From a bacterium (GTDB taxonomy: Bacteria; Patescibacteriota; Dojkabacteria; JAKAPS01; JAJZLI01), in contig JAJZLI010000023.1 of NCBI GenBank assembly GCA_021803645.1, positions 2,448 to 10,225 on the forward strand: a stretch of DNA of 7,778 nt, written 5' to 3'. Made by a program: the position numbers and the translations under genes. The notes beneath the pieces are model-generated. The model had not been told where the DNA came from, did no database searches, and saw only the letters and a list, made by a program, of their open reading frames with translations. The stretch's first letter is position 1. Each line of letters begins with the position of its first letter. This document shows, one piece after another, positions 1-5,538 of the stretch.

Positions 1-10
1 AATCGTCACC

Positions 11-16
11 AAGGAG
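11..16 (+). promoter_or_regulatory. Shine-Dalgarno site AAGGAG
   Basis: AAGGAG lies 5 bases before the ATG at 22, which is ideal spacing. It is the only convincing Shine-Dalgarno site ahead of any start in the window, so it both fixes the start of the small gene and sets that gene apart from its neighbours. Confidence 0.65.
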
Positions 17-21
17 ATAAT

Positions 22-219
22 ATGTTGAGTAGAGTTGCTTTTGATCTTATTTTAGCAAGAGAACAAGAGGGAGTTGCACAATTACTAGGTATCGCAAATA
101 CAATTATCATAAACAACTCTATTGAGCTTAATGACCTAGAAACATCAGTAAGAGTTACTTTTTTCCAAACACTCGGCTATAGGGAAAGTGGTAATGAAAA
201 CCACCTGAAACAATCGTAA
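22..219 (+). CDS. hypothetical small protein, 65 aa
   Basis: I do not recognise this protein. The ATG at 22 is chosen because AAGGAG precedes it at 5-base spacing. The product is soluble-looking, with no signal peptide or membrane span. Residues 1-24 could form an amphipathic helix (RVAFDLILAREQEGVAQLL), followed by a short isoleucine-rich stretch (IIINN) and a second possible helix around 37-53 ending in FFQTLGYRE. The last dozen residues are polar and probably disordered. The TAA stop is one base from the end of the convergent pyrophosphatase gene, with no hairpin terminator between them. It could be a real small protein, possibly acquired because its ribosome site differs from the rest, or the distal gene of an operon starting left of the window. 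Confidence 0.5.
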   Translation: MLSRVAFDLILAREQEGVAQLLGIANTIIINNSIELNDLETSVRVTFFQTLGYRESGNENHLKQS

Positions 220-220
220 A

Positions 221-775
221 TTAGTCTTGTTCTGAGATAAGTTTCGCTATTTTTTCATAATTTACATTCCAGACATGCAGTCTTTCCTCTTCTGGATATT
301 CAGTTAATACTCGTGTTTCATTCTCAAATCGTACTAATCTTATCCAACTATTTATCTCTTTACCTTTTGGTTCTAACTCAAATACAATTGGGACATCAAA
401 GCTAAATTCATGTAACTTACCAACCTTATCCATAAATGCTGTTCCAACATTCCAGTGGCCTTTTCTTGAATCAAGTATCTTCAGTATTTTTATCAGATGA
501 TCTAAATCAATGTGCTTTTCAATGTAGGCCATATATGGACCAGGCATCCCTAATTCATCTATAAAGAGACTATGATCTTCTCGAATTACTGGTTCATGAA
601 ACTTTTCCCATGCTTTTTCTACTGCATATCTAGCTATTTCAATGCTTGTATCTGCTTGAATCTCTGGAATATCAAAATCAAGAGATCGAACTTCAATTGC
701 ATACTTTGAAAAAGCACTATTAGCTGCTAAAATTTTTCCTTGATTCCTGGTCATTAAATTGACATATTTACTCAT
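221..775 (-). CDS. HAM1/RdgB-family non-canonical purine NTP pyrophosphatase (divergent)
   Basis: Members of this family hydrolyse dITP, XTP and ITP to the monophosphate plus pyrophosphate in the cytoplasm, which keeps deaminated purines out of DNA and RNA. The protein opens with the substrate loop TRNQGK (residues 9-14, family T-x-N-x-x-K). It has the DIPEIQAD segment (35-42) that matches the family ELPEIQG, and the core REDHSLFIDELGMPGPY (65-81), in which E66, D67 and D73 correspond to the metal-binding and catalytic acidic residues. The family's C-terminal FGYDPIF and SHR signatures are not visible; residues 110-184 diverge, and the length (184 aa) is slightly short of the usual 190-200. 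Specificity may therefore differ. The ATG at 775 puts the nucleotide loop at the expected distance from the N-terminus. There is no Shine-Dalgarno site; a promoter is proposed at 804-832. Confidence 0.85.
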   Translation of the reverse strand: MSKYVNLMTRNQGKILAANSAFSKYAIEVRSLDFDIPEIQADTSIEIARYAVEKAWEKFHEPVIREDHSLFIDELGMPGPYMAYIEKHIDLDHLIKILKILDSRKGHWNVGTAFMDKVGKLHEFSFDVPIVFELEPKGKEINSWIRLVRFENETRVLTEYPEEERLHVWNVNYEKIAKLISEQD

Positions 776-803
776 GGTAATACAATAAAATACTATTGGC
801 TTA

Positions 804-832
804 ATTATGCTCTAAAGAAGCTTTTGATGCAA
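804..832 (-). promoter_or_regulatory. candidate promoter of the HAM1-family gene
   Basis: On the minus strand, TTGCAT (827-832) and CATAAT (804-809) are separated by 17 bases. This predicts transcription from about 797 and a leader of about 22 bases. It resembles other promoters proposed here with a TTGCA(A/T) -35 box. The match is partial and there is no experimental support. Confidence 0.4.
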
Positions 833-923
833 TATAGAGTGTTGGACAATACAAGATTACCATGAAAGAGGAGATAAAGCCAACAGTAAGGTACATGTAG
901 GCAATGTAAGTGGAAAAATAAAA

Positions 924-1554
924 GTGAGTCAAGTAAAATCTAAGTTGATGAAACAGAAATTTACTGACTCACATATTAAAGATTATACAGCAATTAATAG
1001 CCTTACGGAATGTGCTAAAGAACAAGAAACAGTGTTTAAAGATGTTTCTGCTCGTATAATATGGATAAATAGTTTCCTACGTAAAATAAGATACAAAACT
1101 ATCAAATCCAAGAAAATAAAACATGAAGTACGCTCATATATTAAAGATGTAACAAATGTTACTGATAAAACAATATCTCTCTGGATTTCAAAATATAAGC
1201 ATGGAAAACTGAAGCCACAAACATATAAAAGAAAAAACATATTCGGTAAAATCTCACTTTCTCCCTATTGGTAAGATGGAAGCAAATGGTATGCCAGGTT
1301 ATCTTAGGGTAGATACAGTACATTCGGGTATCCTCAATGAACAAAAAGGTCTCTATTTTATCAATATGATAGATGATGTACTCCAAACTGAATATGTGTT
1401 CACTTCACCCGTAATATCAGAGAGATACATGAAGGTAATACTCGATATATTAATATCTTCATACTGGACAGAAATCATAGCTTTTCATTCAGATGGAGGA
1501 TCAGAATACAACAATAATATAGCAGTAAAATTACTTAATAAACTACATATATAG
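924..1554 (+). pseudogene. transposase remnant (DDE integrase core), internally deleted and truncated
   Basis: Two pieces of one transposase lie in different frames. Piece one (924-1274, GTG start, TAA stop) contains a segment of the type WINSFLRKIRYKTI followed by a helix-turn-helix-like stretch (VRSYIKDVTNVTDKTISLWI), like the N-terminus of an integrase-core transposase family common in bacterial insertion sequences. Piece two (readable from about 1261, ATG at 1276) is the catalytic core: PGYLRVDTVH with the first Asp (residue 13), INMIDDV, and HSDGGSEY with the second Asp (residue 73). Full-length relatives have roughly 110-120 residues between these parts; here they are joined directly with a frame change near 1260-1275. 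The core stops at TAG 1552-1554, just after LLNKLHI, so the catalytic Glu about 35 residues further on is lost. The reading frame of piece one stays open upstream to about 828 without an ATG. I see no terminal inverted repeats. It cannot be active. Confidence 0.85.
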
Positions 1555-1909
1555 GAAATGCTACTTTCTTACGAGAAAGTTTTGATGCAACTAGTTTAGA
1601 AGATGCATCTATGGACAGAGTACTTTTTATGGAAAGTTTTTCCATGGTTTTGATAAACCAGGAACTTTTTCCGAGGCAGTATGTGTGCTTAAACCTGGTG
1701 GTAGCTTATTTATTTCCGACATTTTTTATGTGGAAGTGGCTATGACTATGACCAAGATACTCAAGCACAAATCAGTGCATATGAACGCGGTTGGGTTTTA
1801 CCCACTTTACATAACATAATAAGTTTAGTTAACCTATTTAGGTGTACAAGGATTTATTGCTATTGAGATTATTATAAGAATTCCTCAATTTGCAGAGTTT
1901 ATGCAATAG
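1554..1909 (+). pseudogene. SAM-dependent methyltransferase fragment, frameshifted
   Basis: The downstream half of a class I methyltransferase is readable across four segments. From 1554 one frame gives GNATFLRESFDATSLEDAS then MDRVLFMES, the acidic-loop region and the strand after it. Near 1640 the frame changes and gives FHGFDKPGTFSEAVCVLKPG followed by GSLFISDIF, the typical post-core motif LKPGGxLxxxD. Near 1729 another frame gives AYERGWVLPTLHNIISL. From about 1829 a fourth segment gives LTYLGVQGFIAIEI, ending at TAG 1907-1909. The N-terminal SAM-binding glycine motif is absent because the fragment begins exactly where the transposase remnant ends. Three frame changes and a missing front half mean it is dead. 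Its last 11 bases overlap the end of the convergent CYTH gene. The substrate cannot be inferred. Confidence 0.75.
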
Positions 1910-2426
1910 TAAGTTTTGAGTAATTAAATCTTTTCAGGTCTTGTTCTATATCCTTATATTTTCTACCACAAAGCTTTCCACCTGCAACAAAGTCTTCTTG
2001 TGTTACATCTACAAGGCAAAAATTAGGTAAACTGAATTGTTTCAATCCTTCAATGGAATCAAATTCAAAATCAACTAATACCAGACCTGACAATTCACCT
2101 TTAAAAACATCAATTTCTGCTGTTTTACCATGGAATTTATAATAACATCTAATTTTTTCAACCTTTTTTCCTGGAATAGAAGCAAGTGCAGTGTATTCTT
2201 CTATATCCATAGAAATTGTATCTTCAGTTTGTTGTGAAGCATCGTTCTGATCCAATTTTATCTTTTTTGTTATTTCGTATTTATCCCCATTTTTTCTAAT
2301 TCTTAATTTAGGATGTTCGCGATTTACGGGAATGTATATATCAACTATCTCTTTATGGGGGGAATCTAAAAGATCATGTGGAAGATATTTTGCCAAATAT
2401 GTTTTTTCTAATTCTAACTGTTGCAT
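1899..2426 (-). CDS. CYTH-domain protein (triphosphate tunnel metalloenzyme fold)
   Basis: CYTH proteins form a beta-barrel tunnel that binds triphosphates with a divalent metal. Members include class IV adenylate cyclase, thiamine triphosphatase and inorganic triphosphatase, so the substrate here is open. Visible signatures are the N-terminal LELEKTYL (4-11) with E5 and E7 of the ExExK motif, HPKLRIRKNGDKYEITKK (38-55) giving the basic strand residues R42, R44, K54 and K55, AEIDVF (103-108), and LVLVDFEF (115-122) with a late acidic pair. The ExExK lysine position is threonine (T9), with a lysine one residue earlier (K8). At 175 aa it is a single-domain protein. I recall close relatives annotated as CYTH or adenylate cyclase in CPR genomes. 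It lies 47 bases downstream of tRNA-Ser(UGA) on the same strand, with no Shine-Dalgarno site, so it may be co-transcribed with the tRNA. Confidence 0.8.
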   Translation of the reverse strand: MQQLELEKTYLAKYLPHDLLDSPHKEIVDIYIPVNREHPKLRIRKNGDKYEITKKIKLDQNDASQQTEDTISMDIEEYTALASIPGKKVEKIRCYYKFHGKTAEIDVFKGELSGLVLVDFEFDSIEGLKQFSLPNFCLVDVTQEDFVAGGKLCGRKYKDIEQDLKRFNYSKLTIA

Positions 2427-2473
2427 AAAATTAAGTTAAATATTAATAATAAAATAATGGGTTAGAAAAGATT

Positions 2474-2560
2474 CGGAGAGGGTGAGATTCGAACTCACGA
2501 AGAGATTTCTCCCTTGACAGTTTTCAAGACTGTTACCATCAACCGCTCGGTCACCTCTCC
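2474..2560 (-). tRNA. tRNA-Ser(UGA)
   Basis: The minus strand folds as a class II tRNA. The acceptor stem is GGAGAGG with CCTCTCC (7 perfect pairs) and a G discriminator. The anticodon stem is ACAGT/ACTGT around the loop CTTGAAA, giving anticodon TGA (plus-strand 2524-2526), which reads UCA and related codons. A long variable arm (AAGGGA paired with TCTCTT) is diagnostic of serine. The T-arm is GTGAG/CTCAC with loop TTCGAAT. The 3' CCA is not encoded: GAAT follows the acceptor stem, so CCA must be added by nucleotidyltransferase. Confidence 0.96.
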
Positions 2561-2576
2561 TTAATATATTTTAAGA

Positions 2577-2606
2577 ATTATACATTTATAACAAGTATAT
2601 ATGCAA
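2577..2606 (-). promoter_or_regulatory. candidate promoter of tRNA-Ser(UGA)
   Basis: On the minus strand, TTGCAT (2601-2606) and a consensus TATAAT (2577-2582) are separated by 18 bases. The predicted start leaves a precursor leader of about 10 bases before the tRNA 5' end. Position and spacing fit well; the -35 box is the non-canonical TTGCAT. Confidence 0.55.
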
Positions 2607-2623
2607 ATGAGGTAGTTGTGGAG

Positions 2624-2856
2624 TTAATATCTTTTTATAATCGTAACCTTTTTAGTTGATGTTTTATCTTTATACATTTCTTTCCAAGAAGCTTTCTTTA
2701 TGCAACAAATTTTTTATCATTATTTACTATAATGTAGTAGTTATCTGAAATTAATATTCTAGAATGCTCCCATTTTTAATGCTTCTTCAATATCTATTTT
2801 AATTGACCTATATAATACTTTGTTTTGCAAAAAAAATTTTTTATGATATACTCCAT
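2624..2856 (-). pseudogene. possible decayed coding remnant, unidentified
   Basis: Read on the minus strand from an ATG at 2856, short open pieces follow one another in order but in changing frames. They begin with MEYIIKNFF, then IKIDIEEALKMGAF after the run of eight T, then RILISDNYYIIVNNDKKFVA, then IKKASWKEMYKDKTSTKK to a TAA at 2624-2626. Each change is a one-base shift, and the pieces join into about 78 residues of Lys/Glu/Asp-containing, protein-like sequence. I do not recognise a family. AT-rich DNA can give lysine- and isoleucine-rich translations by chance, so this is a weak call. It sits beside the other gene debris in this part of the window. Confidence 0.3.
2825..2852 (+). promoter_or_regulatory. 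candidate promoter of the lipoprotein gene
   Basis: TTGCAA (2825-2830) and TATACT (2847-2852) are 16 bases apart. The spacer is nearly all an A6T6 tract, which may bend the DNA. Transcription from about 2859 would give a leader of about 29 bases without a Shine-Dalgarno site. A second possible -10, TATAAA at 2871-2876, would give an almost leaderless mRNA but has no good -35. Confidence 0.45.
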
Positions 2857-2887
2857 TCGTTAATTTTTTCTATAAAATTCGTTTTGT

Positions 2888-3598
2888 ATGAGTGAAATTT
2901 TAAATAATGGTGAGGGAAGTACTACTGGAACTAGAAGACAGCTTCTTAGGAGGAGTATGGCTATCTTTGCAGTTGGAGGTATATTGAGTTCCTGTGGGGT
3001 AACATCCCAAAAAGGGGAACAAGGTGGACAAAAACCAGCACCCTTAGCTGAATTTTCTCCTAAACAAAAAATAGAGATGAATGCATTGGCATCTCAACTT
3101 AATGAAGCTTTTGCTGATAAACCCCAATATGATGTCTCAGTAGATCCCAGGGAAAGGTATTTTTCAAATACAGCTCAAATTGATGTATCGAAAGATGCTA
3201 GTGGTACATATACTATTAGAATTGAACTCTTCTGGCCTTCTTCATTGCCATTTCATATGCATGCAAACAATGGACCTGAAAGGGTAGCTTATATCTGTAA
3301 TGGTGATGGTAATATCGTTTCACCTTATGCAAATAGGGCACCCGCTTATATGTTTAATGTTGAACCAATAGAGGGAGAGGGAAGTAATTCATTTATCGCT
3401 ATGTATTTAGTTGAAATGCCTATTTCAAAAAGAGATTTATTATCTCTACTATCTAGAAGCACAATGCAAGTTTATTTTGGAGATCAGCCTGAATCAGACA
3501 GTGTAGCTCCAAGTGATAATCCATATTTACCTAATGGTTTTGTTCCTGTGGAAAGTTTTGTAGTTAGTGGGTTGTCATCTGTACAATTTTATGGTTAG
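2888..3598 (+). CDS. predicted Tat-exported lipoprotein, function unknown
   Basis: The 236-residue product starts with a polar region, then TRRQLLR (15-21), which fits the twin-arginine consensus S/T-R-R-x-F/L-L-K. A short hydrophobic stretch (AIFAVGGIL, 25-33) ends in the lipobox LSSC with the acylated cysteine at C36. It is therefore probably exported folded by Tat and anchored to the outer face of the membrane by lipid. After a Gly/Gln/Lys/Pro linker (about 37-52), the mature part is a compact domain of about 180 residues containing FWPSSLPFHMHANNGPERV, rich in beta-type sequence and prolines, which I cannot assign to a family. The H-x-H pair (HMH) could bind metal, but that is speculative. 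There is no Shine-Dalgarno site; the start is the only Met that keeps the whole signal peptide. It converges on the AlkD-like gene with a 35-base gap. Confidence 0.8.
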   Translation: MSEILNNGEGSTTGTRRQLLRRSMAIFAVGGILSSCGVTSQKGEQGGQKPAPLAEFSPKQKIEMNALASQLNEAFADKPQYDVSVDPRERYFSNTAQIDVSKDASGTYTIRIELFWPSSLPFHMHANNGPERVAYICNGDGNIVSPYANRAPAYMFNVEPIEGEGSNSFIAMYLVEMPISKRDLLSLLSRSTMQVYFGDQPESDSVAPSDNPYLPNGFVPVESFVVSGLSSVQFYG

Positions 3599-3633
3599 GT
3601 TTGATAATAATTTCTCATTTATGTAGATATTGC

Positions 3634-4362
3634 TTACCCTTTTAGTATATCTGATCTAAGCTTTTTAGGCATTTTTTCTATTGAGTATCTTATTGTTATT
3701 GGTGGGATTACATTTTTATTTATCATTATAAAGTTAAAAACTTCCTTTTGATATAGTTTGCTTGCTTCTTTTAACATCCAACCACACCCTTTCTGTACTA
3801 AATTATCGTTATCATTTGAAAGTATTTTTGCAATATTAAGAGCTTCTTTCAAATATTTACCTTTGCGTAGAGAATAAATTAGCATAACTGCAGAACCTCT
3901 TCTGACCCATCTGTTTTTTGATTTTGTTAAATTTTCTATTTGTGGTATAAATTCTGGAAATTGATATATAAAATTTCCAAGAGCGTGTGTGCATAAATCG
4001 TCACAATTCTCCCATGTATCAATATGTTTTTTCAGCCACCCTTCAAAAATTTTAAAATCATCTTTTTTATAGTATTTTTTCAATTTGAATGCCCAATCAA
4101 AAGCAATGAGTCTGTAAGTATCATCTTTCCTTTGTAATAGCTGTGTACATAAATATAAAATATGTTTTTTACTCATATGTTTAACTAATTTAAAATTTCT
4201 GGAAGCTACTTTTCTTGTGAGGGGTACTGTAATTTTTATATGTACTTTGCCATCTTTGTGAAATTTTGAATAATCTTTAATATTTTTAGGGTTTTGAGAA
4301 AGCTGATCGATTTCAAAATATATTTTTTTTAATATATCAGAAGTTTCTGCATATGTTTTCAT
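3634..4362 (-). CDS. AlkD-like DNA alkylation repair enzyme (HEAT-like repeats)
   Basis: AlkD-family glycosylases remove positively charged alkylated purines such as 3-methyladenine and 7-methylguanine from DNA, wrapping the duplex with HEAT-like helical repeats. The 242-residue product is all-helical and basic. TWENCDDLCTHALG (116-129) matches the family W-x3-D motif, with W117 and D121 in the places of Bacillus AlkD W109 and catalytic D113. NRWVRRGSAVM (150-160) supplies arginines near the place of R148. QKGCGWMLKEAS (190-201) puts W195 exactly 74 residues after D121, the same distance as AlkD D113 to W187. All key residues seem present, so it should be active. The ATG at 4362 gives the usual family length. 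It begins 11 bases after the encoded CCA end of tRNA-Ser(GCU) on the same strand, has no Shine-Dalgarno site, and is probably transcribed with that tRNA. Confidence 0.85.
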   Translation of the reverse strand: MKTYAETSDILKKIYFEIDQLSQNPKNIKDYSKFHKDGKVHIKITVPLTRKVASRNFKLVKHMSKKHILYLCTQLLQRKDDTYRLIAFDWAFKLKKYYKKDDFKIFEGWLKKHIDTWENCDDLCTHALGNFIYQFPEFIPQIENLTKSKNRWVRRGSAVMLIYSLRKGKYLKEALNIAKILSNDNDNLVQKGCGWMLKEASKLYQKEVFNFIMINKNVIPPITIRYSIEKMPKKLRSDILKG

Positions 4363-4373
4363 TATTTTATTAT

Positions 4374-4465
4374 TGGCGGAGAGGGAGAGATTCGAACTCT
4401 CGCGACCCTTTTGGAGTCCTAAGGGTTTAGCAAACCCTCCCCTTCAGCCTCTTGGGTACCTCTCC
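4374..4465 (-). tRNA. tRNA-Ser(GCU)
   Basis: The minus strand folds as a class II tRNA. The acceptor stem is GGAGAGG/CCTCTCC, identical to the other serine tRNA, with a G discriminator and an encoded CCA (plus-strand 4374-4376). The anticodon stem is AGGGT/ACCCT around TTGCTAA, giving anticodon GCT (plus-strand 4429-4431) for AGC/AGU. The long variable arm pairs GACTC with GGGTC including one G-T pair. The T-arm is GAGAG/CTCTC with loop TTCGAAT. The AlkD-like gene follows 11 bases downstream. Confidence 0.96.
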
Positions 4466-4481
4466 TTGTCAATTGATCATG

Positions 4482-4509
4482 AGTATATCAAAATTGATTT
4501 TGATATAAA
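4482..4509 (-). promoter_or_regulatory. possible promoter of tRNA-Ser(GCU) and the AlkD-like gene
   Basis: On the minus strand, TATACT (4482-4487) is a good -10 placed to start transcription about 10 bases before the tRNA. The best -35 at 16-base spacing is TTTATA (4504-4509), a four-of-six match. Both elements lie in or beside the dyad at 4484-4507, shared with the divergent promoter. Confidence 0.35.
4484..4507. repeat. 24-bp inverted repeat between divergent promoters
   Basis: TATATCAAAA (4484-4493) and its exact reverse complement TTTTGATATA (4498-4507) flank the 4-base centre TTGA. The right arm contains the -35 box TTGATA of the rightward promoter, and the left arm overlaps the -10 of the leftward tRNA promoter. 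This is where a dimeric repressor or activator would control both directions. It is purely a sequence observation; AT-only palindromes can arise by chance. Confidence 0.5.
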
Positions 4510-4528
4510 AGTTAGCTGAGGATATAAT
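4500..4528 (+). promoter_or_regulatory. promoter of the membrane protein gene, predicted leaderless
   Basis: TTGATA (4500-4505) and consensus TATAAT (4523-4528) are separated by exactly 17 bases. Position +1 falls at about 4535, while the ATG is at 4537, so the mRNA would have a 5' leader of 0-3 bases. The GAGGA at 4518-4522 lies upstream of the predicted start site and cannot act as a ribosome site. Confidence 0.6.
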
Positions 4529-4536
4529 TATACACA

Positions 4537-5490
4537 ATGAAATCAAAAAAAACTGTGTTTATTGTACTTATAATAGCTTACTTCATAATCCTTTCTGTTA
4601 TATTTATTAGATTTTTTGCAGGTAGGATATTTGAGGGTATTGGTAATAATTCTATTCGGGTTGTCCCTGCTTCTGATTATTCTCCATATTCTGAAGTTCA
4701 GATGAAGGGTTTTGGTTCTGATATAAATCCTTTGGGATATAATGTTTATAATGTTGTAACTGATGCTAATTTAGGGTCTTATGAGAGTCTTTCTTTAAAT
4801 TTGTCAAATGATAATTATCCGCTTGATAGGGATAAGCTTATTTCCTATTATATTATGCGTGGTTGGTCATATAATGTGGGAAATAACTCGGTTACATTTG
4901 AAGATGGAAAAGTTTCGGTTATATATTCTTTTTATTCGAATAGAATTTTTGCACAGCTTATTATTAGTACGAGTGGAATAAATAAGTCAAAATTGAATTC
5001 TATACTTACATTTTCTCCTATTTCTATTGGTCCATCTAGTGGTACTCCATTTTCTCTTTCTGACATGGAAAATGCCCTAAATTCTCTTTCTGTTCCTGGT
5101 GTAAATGCTATCACTCCTACGAGTTTTACATTTTATTCATCTAAATTAAATAGAATATCCTCTTTTACAGATAATACTCCTATTGAGGTTTTGAAAGGGA
5201 TTGGAATAATAGATAGTTCTAGTGAGAGTAATATAACAAATATATTGAATAGTTATATATCTACATTTCATTCGTGGGGGTATTTTCCTTTTACAGTGTA
5301 TGGGGCAATTATAGATAACAATGCAATATATTATCTGAAGTATGGGTTAGGTGGTATAACTGTTGAGGTGAGTATATCTTTAAAGAATGGTTATTCTATA
5401 GTAAATTATATATTAGAAGTGTCTGTCTCTTCATCTTCTAACTATATTTCTCAATTTTCTTCTCAGGGGTGGAAAGCGACTTTTAATTAA
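4537..5490 (+). CDS. single-pass membrane-anchored extracytoplasmic protein, unknown
   Basis: I do not recognise this 317-residue protein. Lysines at 2-5 precede one hydrophobic helix (about 7-28, VFIVLIIAYFIILSVIFI) followed by R25/R30. There is no lipobox or clear cleavage site, so it is probably an anchored protein with its long C-terminal part outside. The exterior is rich in serine, asparagine, isoleucine and tyrosine, with no cysteine, and looks mostly beta. A weak motif recurs: LISYYIMRGW (101-110), LNSYISTFHSWGY (237-249) and SNYISQFSSQGW (301-312). In the first two cases it is followed by a strand-rich stretch, which suggests a duplicated module of about 60 residues. The start sits on a predicted leaderless promoter. 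The TAA is followed by the tuf promoter region with no obvious hairpin terminator. It could be a surface or cell-envelope protein; function is not inferable. Confidence 0.8.
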   Translation: MKSKKTVFIVLIIAYFIILSVIFIRFFAGRIFEGIGNNSIRVVPASDYSPYSEVQMKGFGSDINPLGYNVYNVVTDANLGSYESLSLNLSNDNYPLDRDKLISYYIMRGWSYNVGNNSVTFEDGKVSVIYSFYSNRIFAQLIISTSGINKSKLNSILTFSPISIGPSSGTPFSLSDMENALNSLSVPGVNAITPTSFTFYSSKLNRISSFTDNTPIEVLKGIGIIDSSSESNITNILNSYISTFHSWGYFPFTVYGAIIDNNAIYYLKYGLGGITVEVSISLKNGYSIVNYILEVSVSSSSNYISQFSSQGWKATFN

Positions 5491-5538
5491 ATTTTAATCT
5501 GTAGTTTACAAATAAAATACGATATGATATATTCTAAG

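Larger units (their letters stand above)
2561..2887. other. intergenic region without an intact gene
   Basis: These 327 bases between tRNA-Ser(UGA) and the lipoprotein gene hold the tRNA promoter at the left, a lipoprotein promoter at the right, and between them a possible decayed minus-strand reading frame (2624-2856). An A8T6 tract at 2829-2842 should be intrinsically curved. No RNA gene or strong terminator hairpin was recognised. Confidence 0.6.

Noticed and set aside
862..900. Twelve-codon open frame MKEEIKPTVRYM before the transposase remnant
   Set aside because: Too short to support, without a ribosome site; the GAGGAG inside it is not followed by a usable start.
983..1386. Two minus-strand open frames opposite the transposase remnant
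   Set aside because: The plus strand has clear transposase motifs; the antisense translations are Phe/Ile/Tyr-rich shadows.
822..1590. 11-base direct repeat TTTTGATGCAA at 822-832 and 1580-1590, as a possible target-site duplication around the transposase remnant
   Set aside because: Repeats of this length are expected many times by chance in AT-rich DNA of this size, and the second copy lies inside the methyltransferase fragment rather than at an element end.
2421..2449. Plus-strand TTGCAT with a distant TAATAA as a promoter toward the tRNA
   Set aside because: The -10 is poor and it would read antisense into tRNA-Ser(UGA); the TTGCAT is part of the CYTH start region.
2728..2733. Plus-strand TATAAT in the 2561-2887 gap
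   Set aside because: No -35 at 15-19 bases and no gene positioned to use it.
2474..4465. Shared T-arm and acceptor sequence of the two serine tRNAs as att sites of an integrated element
   Set aside because: The similarity is what two tRNA-Ser genes share anyway; there is no integrase between them and both tRNAs are complete.
4932..5114. Minus-strand open frame of 60 codons opposite the membrane protein
   Set aside because: Lies wholly within a longer convincing plus-strand gene and has no independent evidence.
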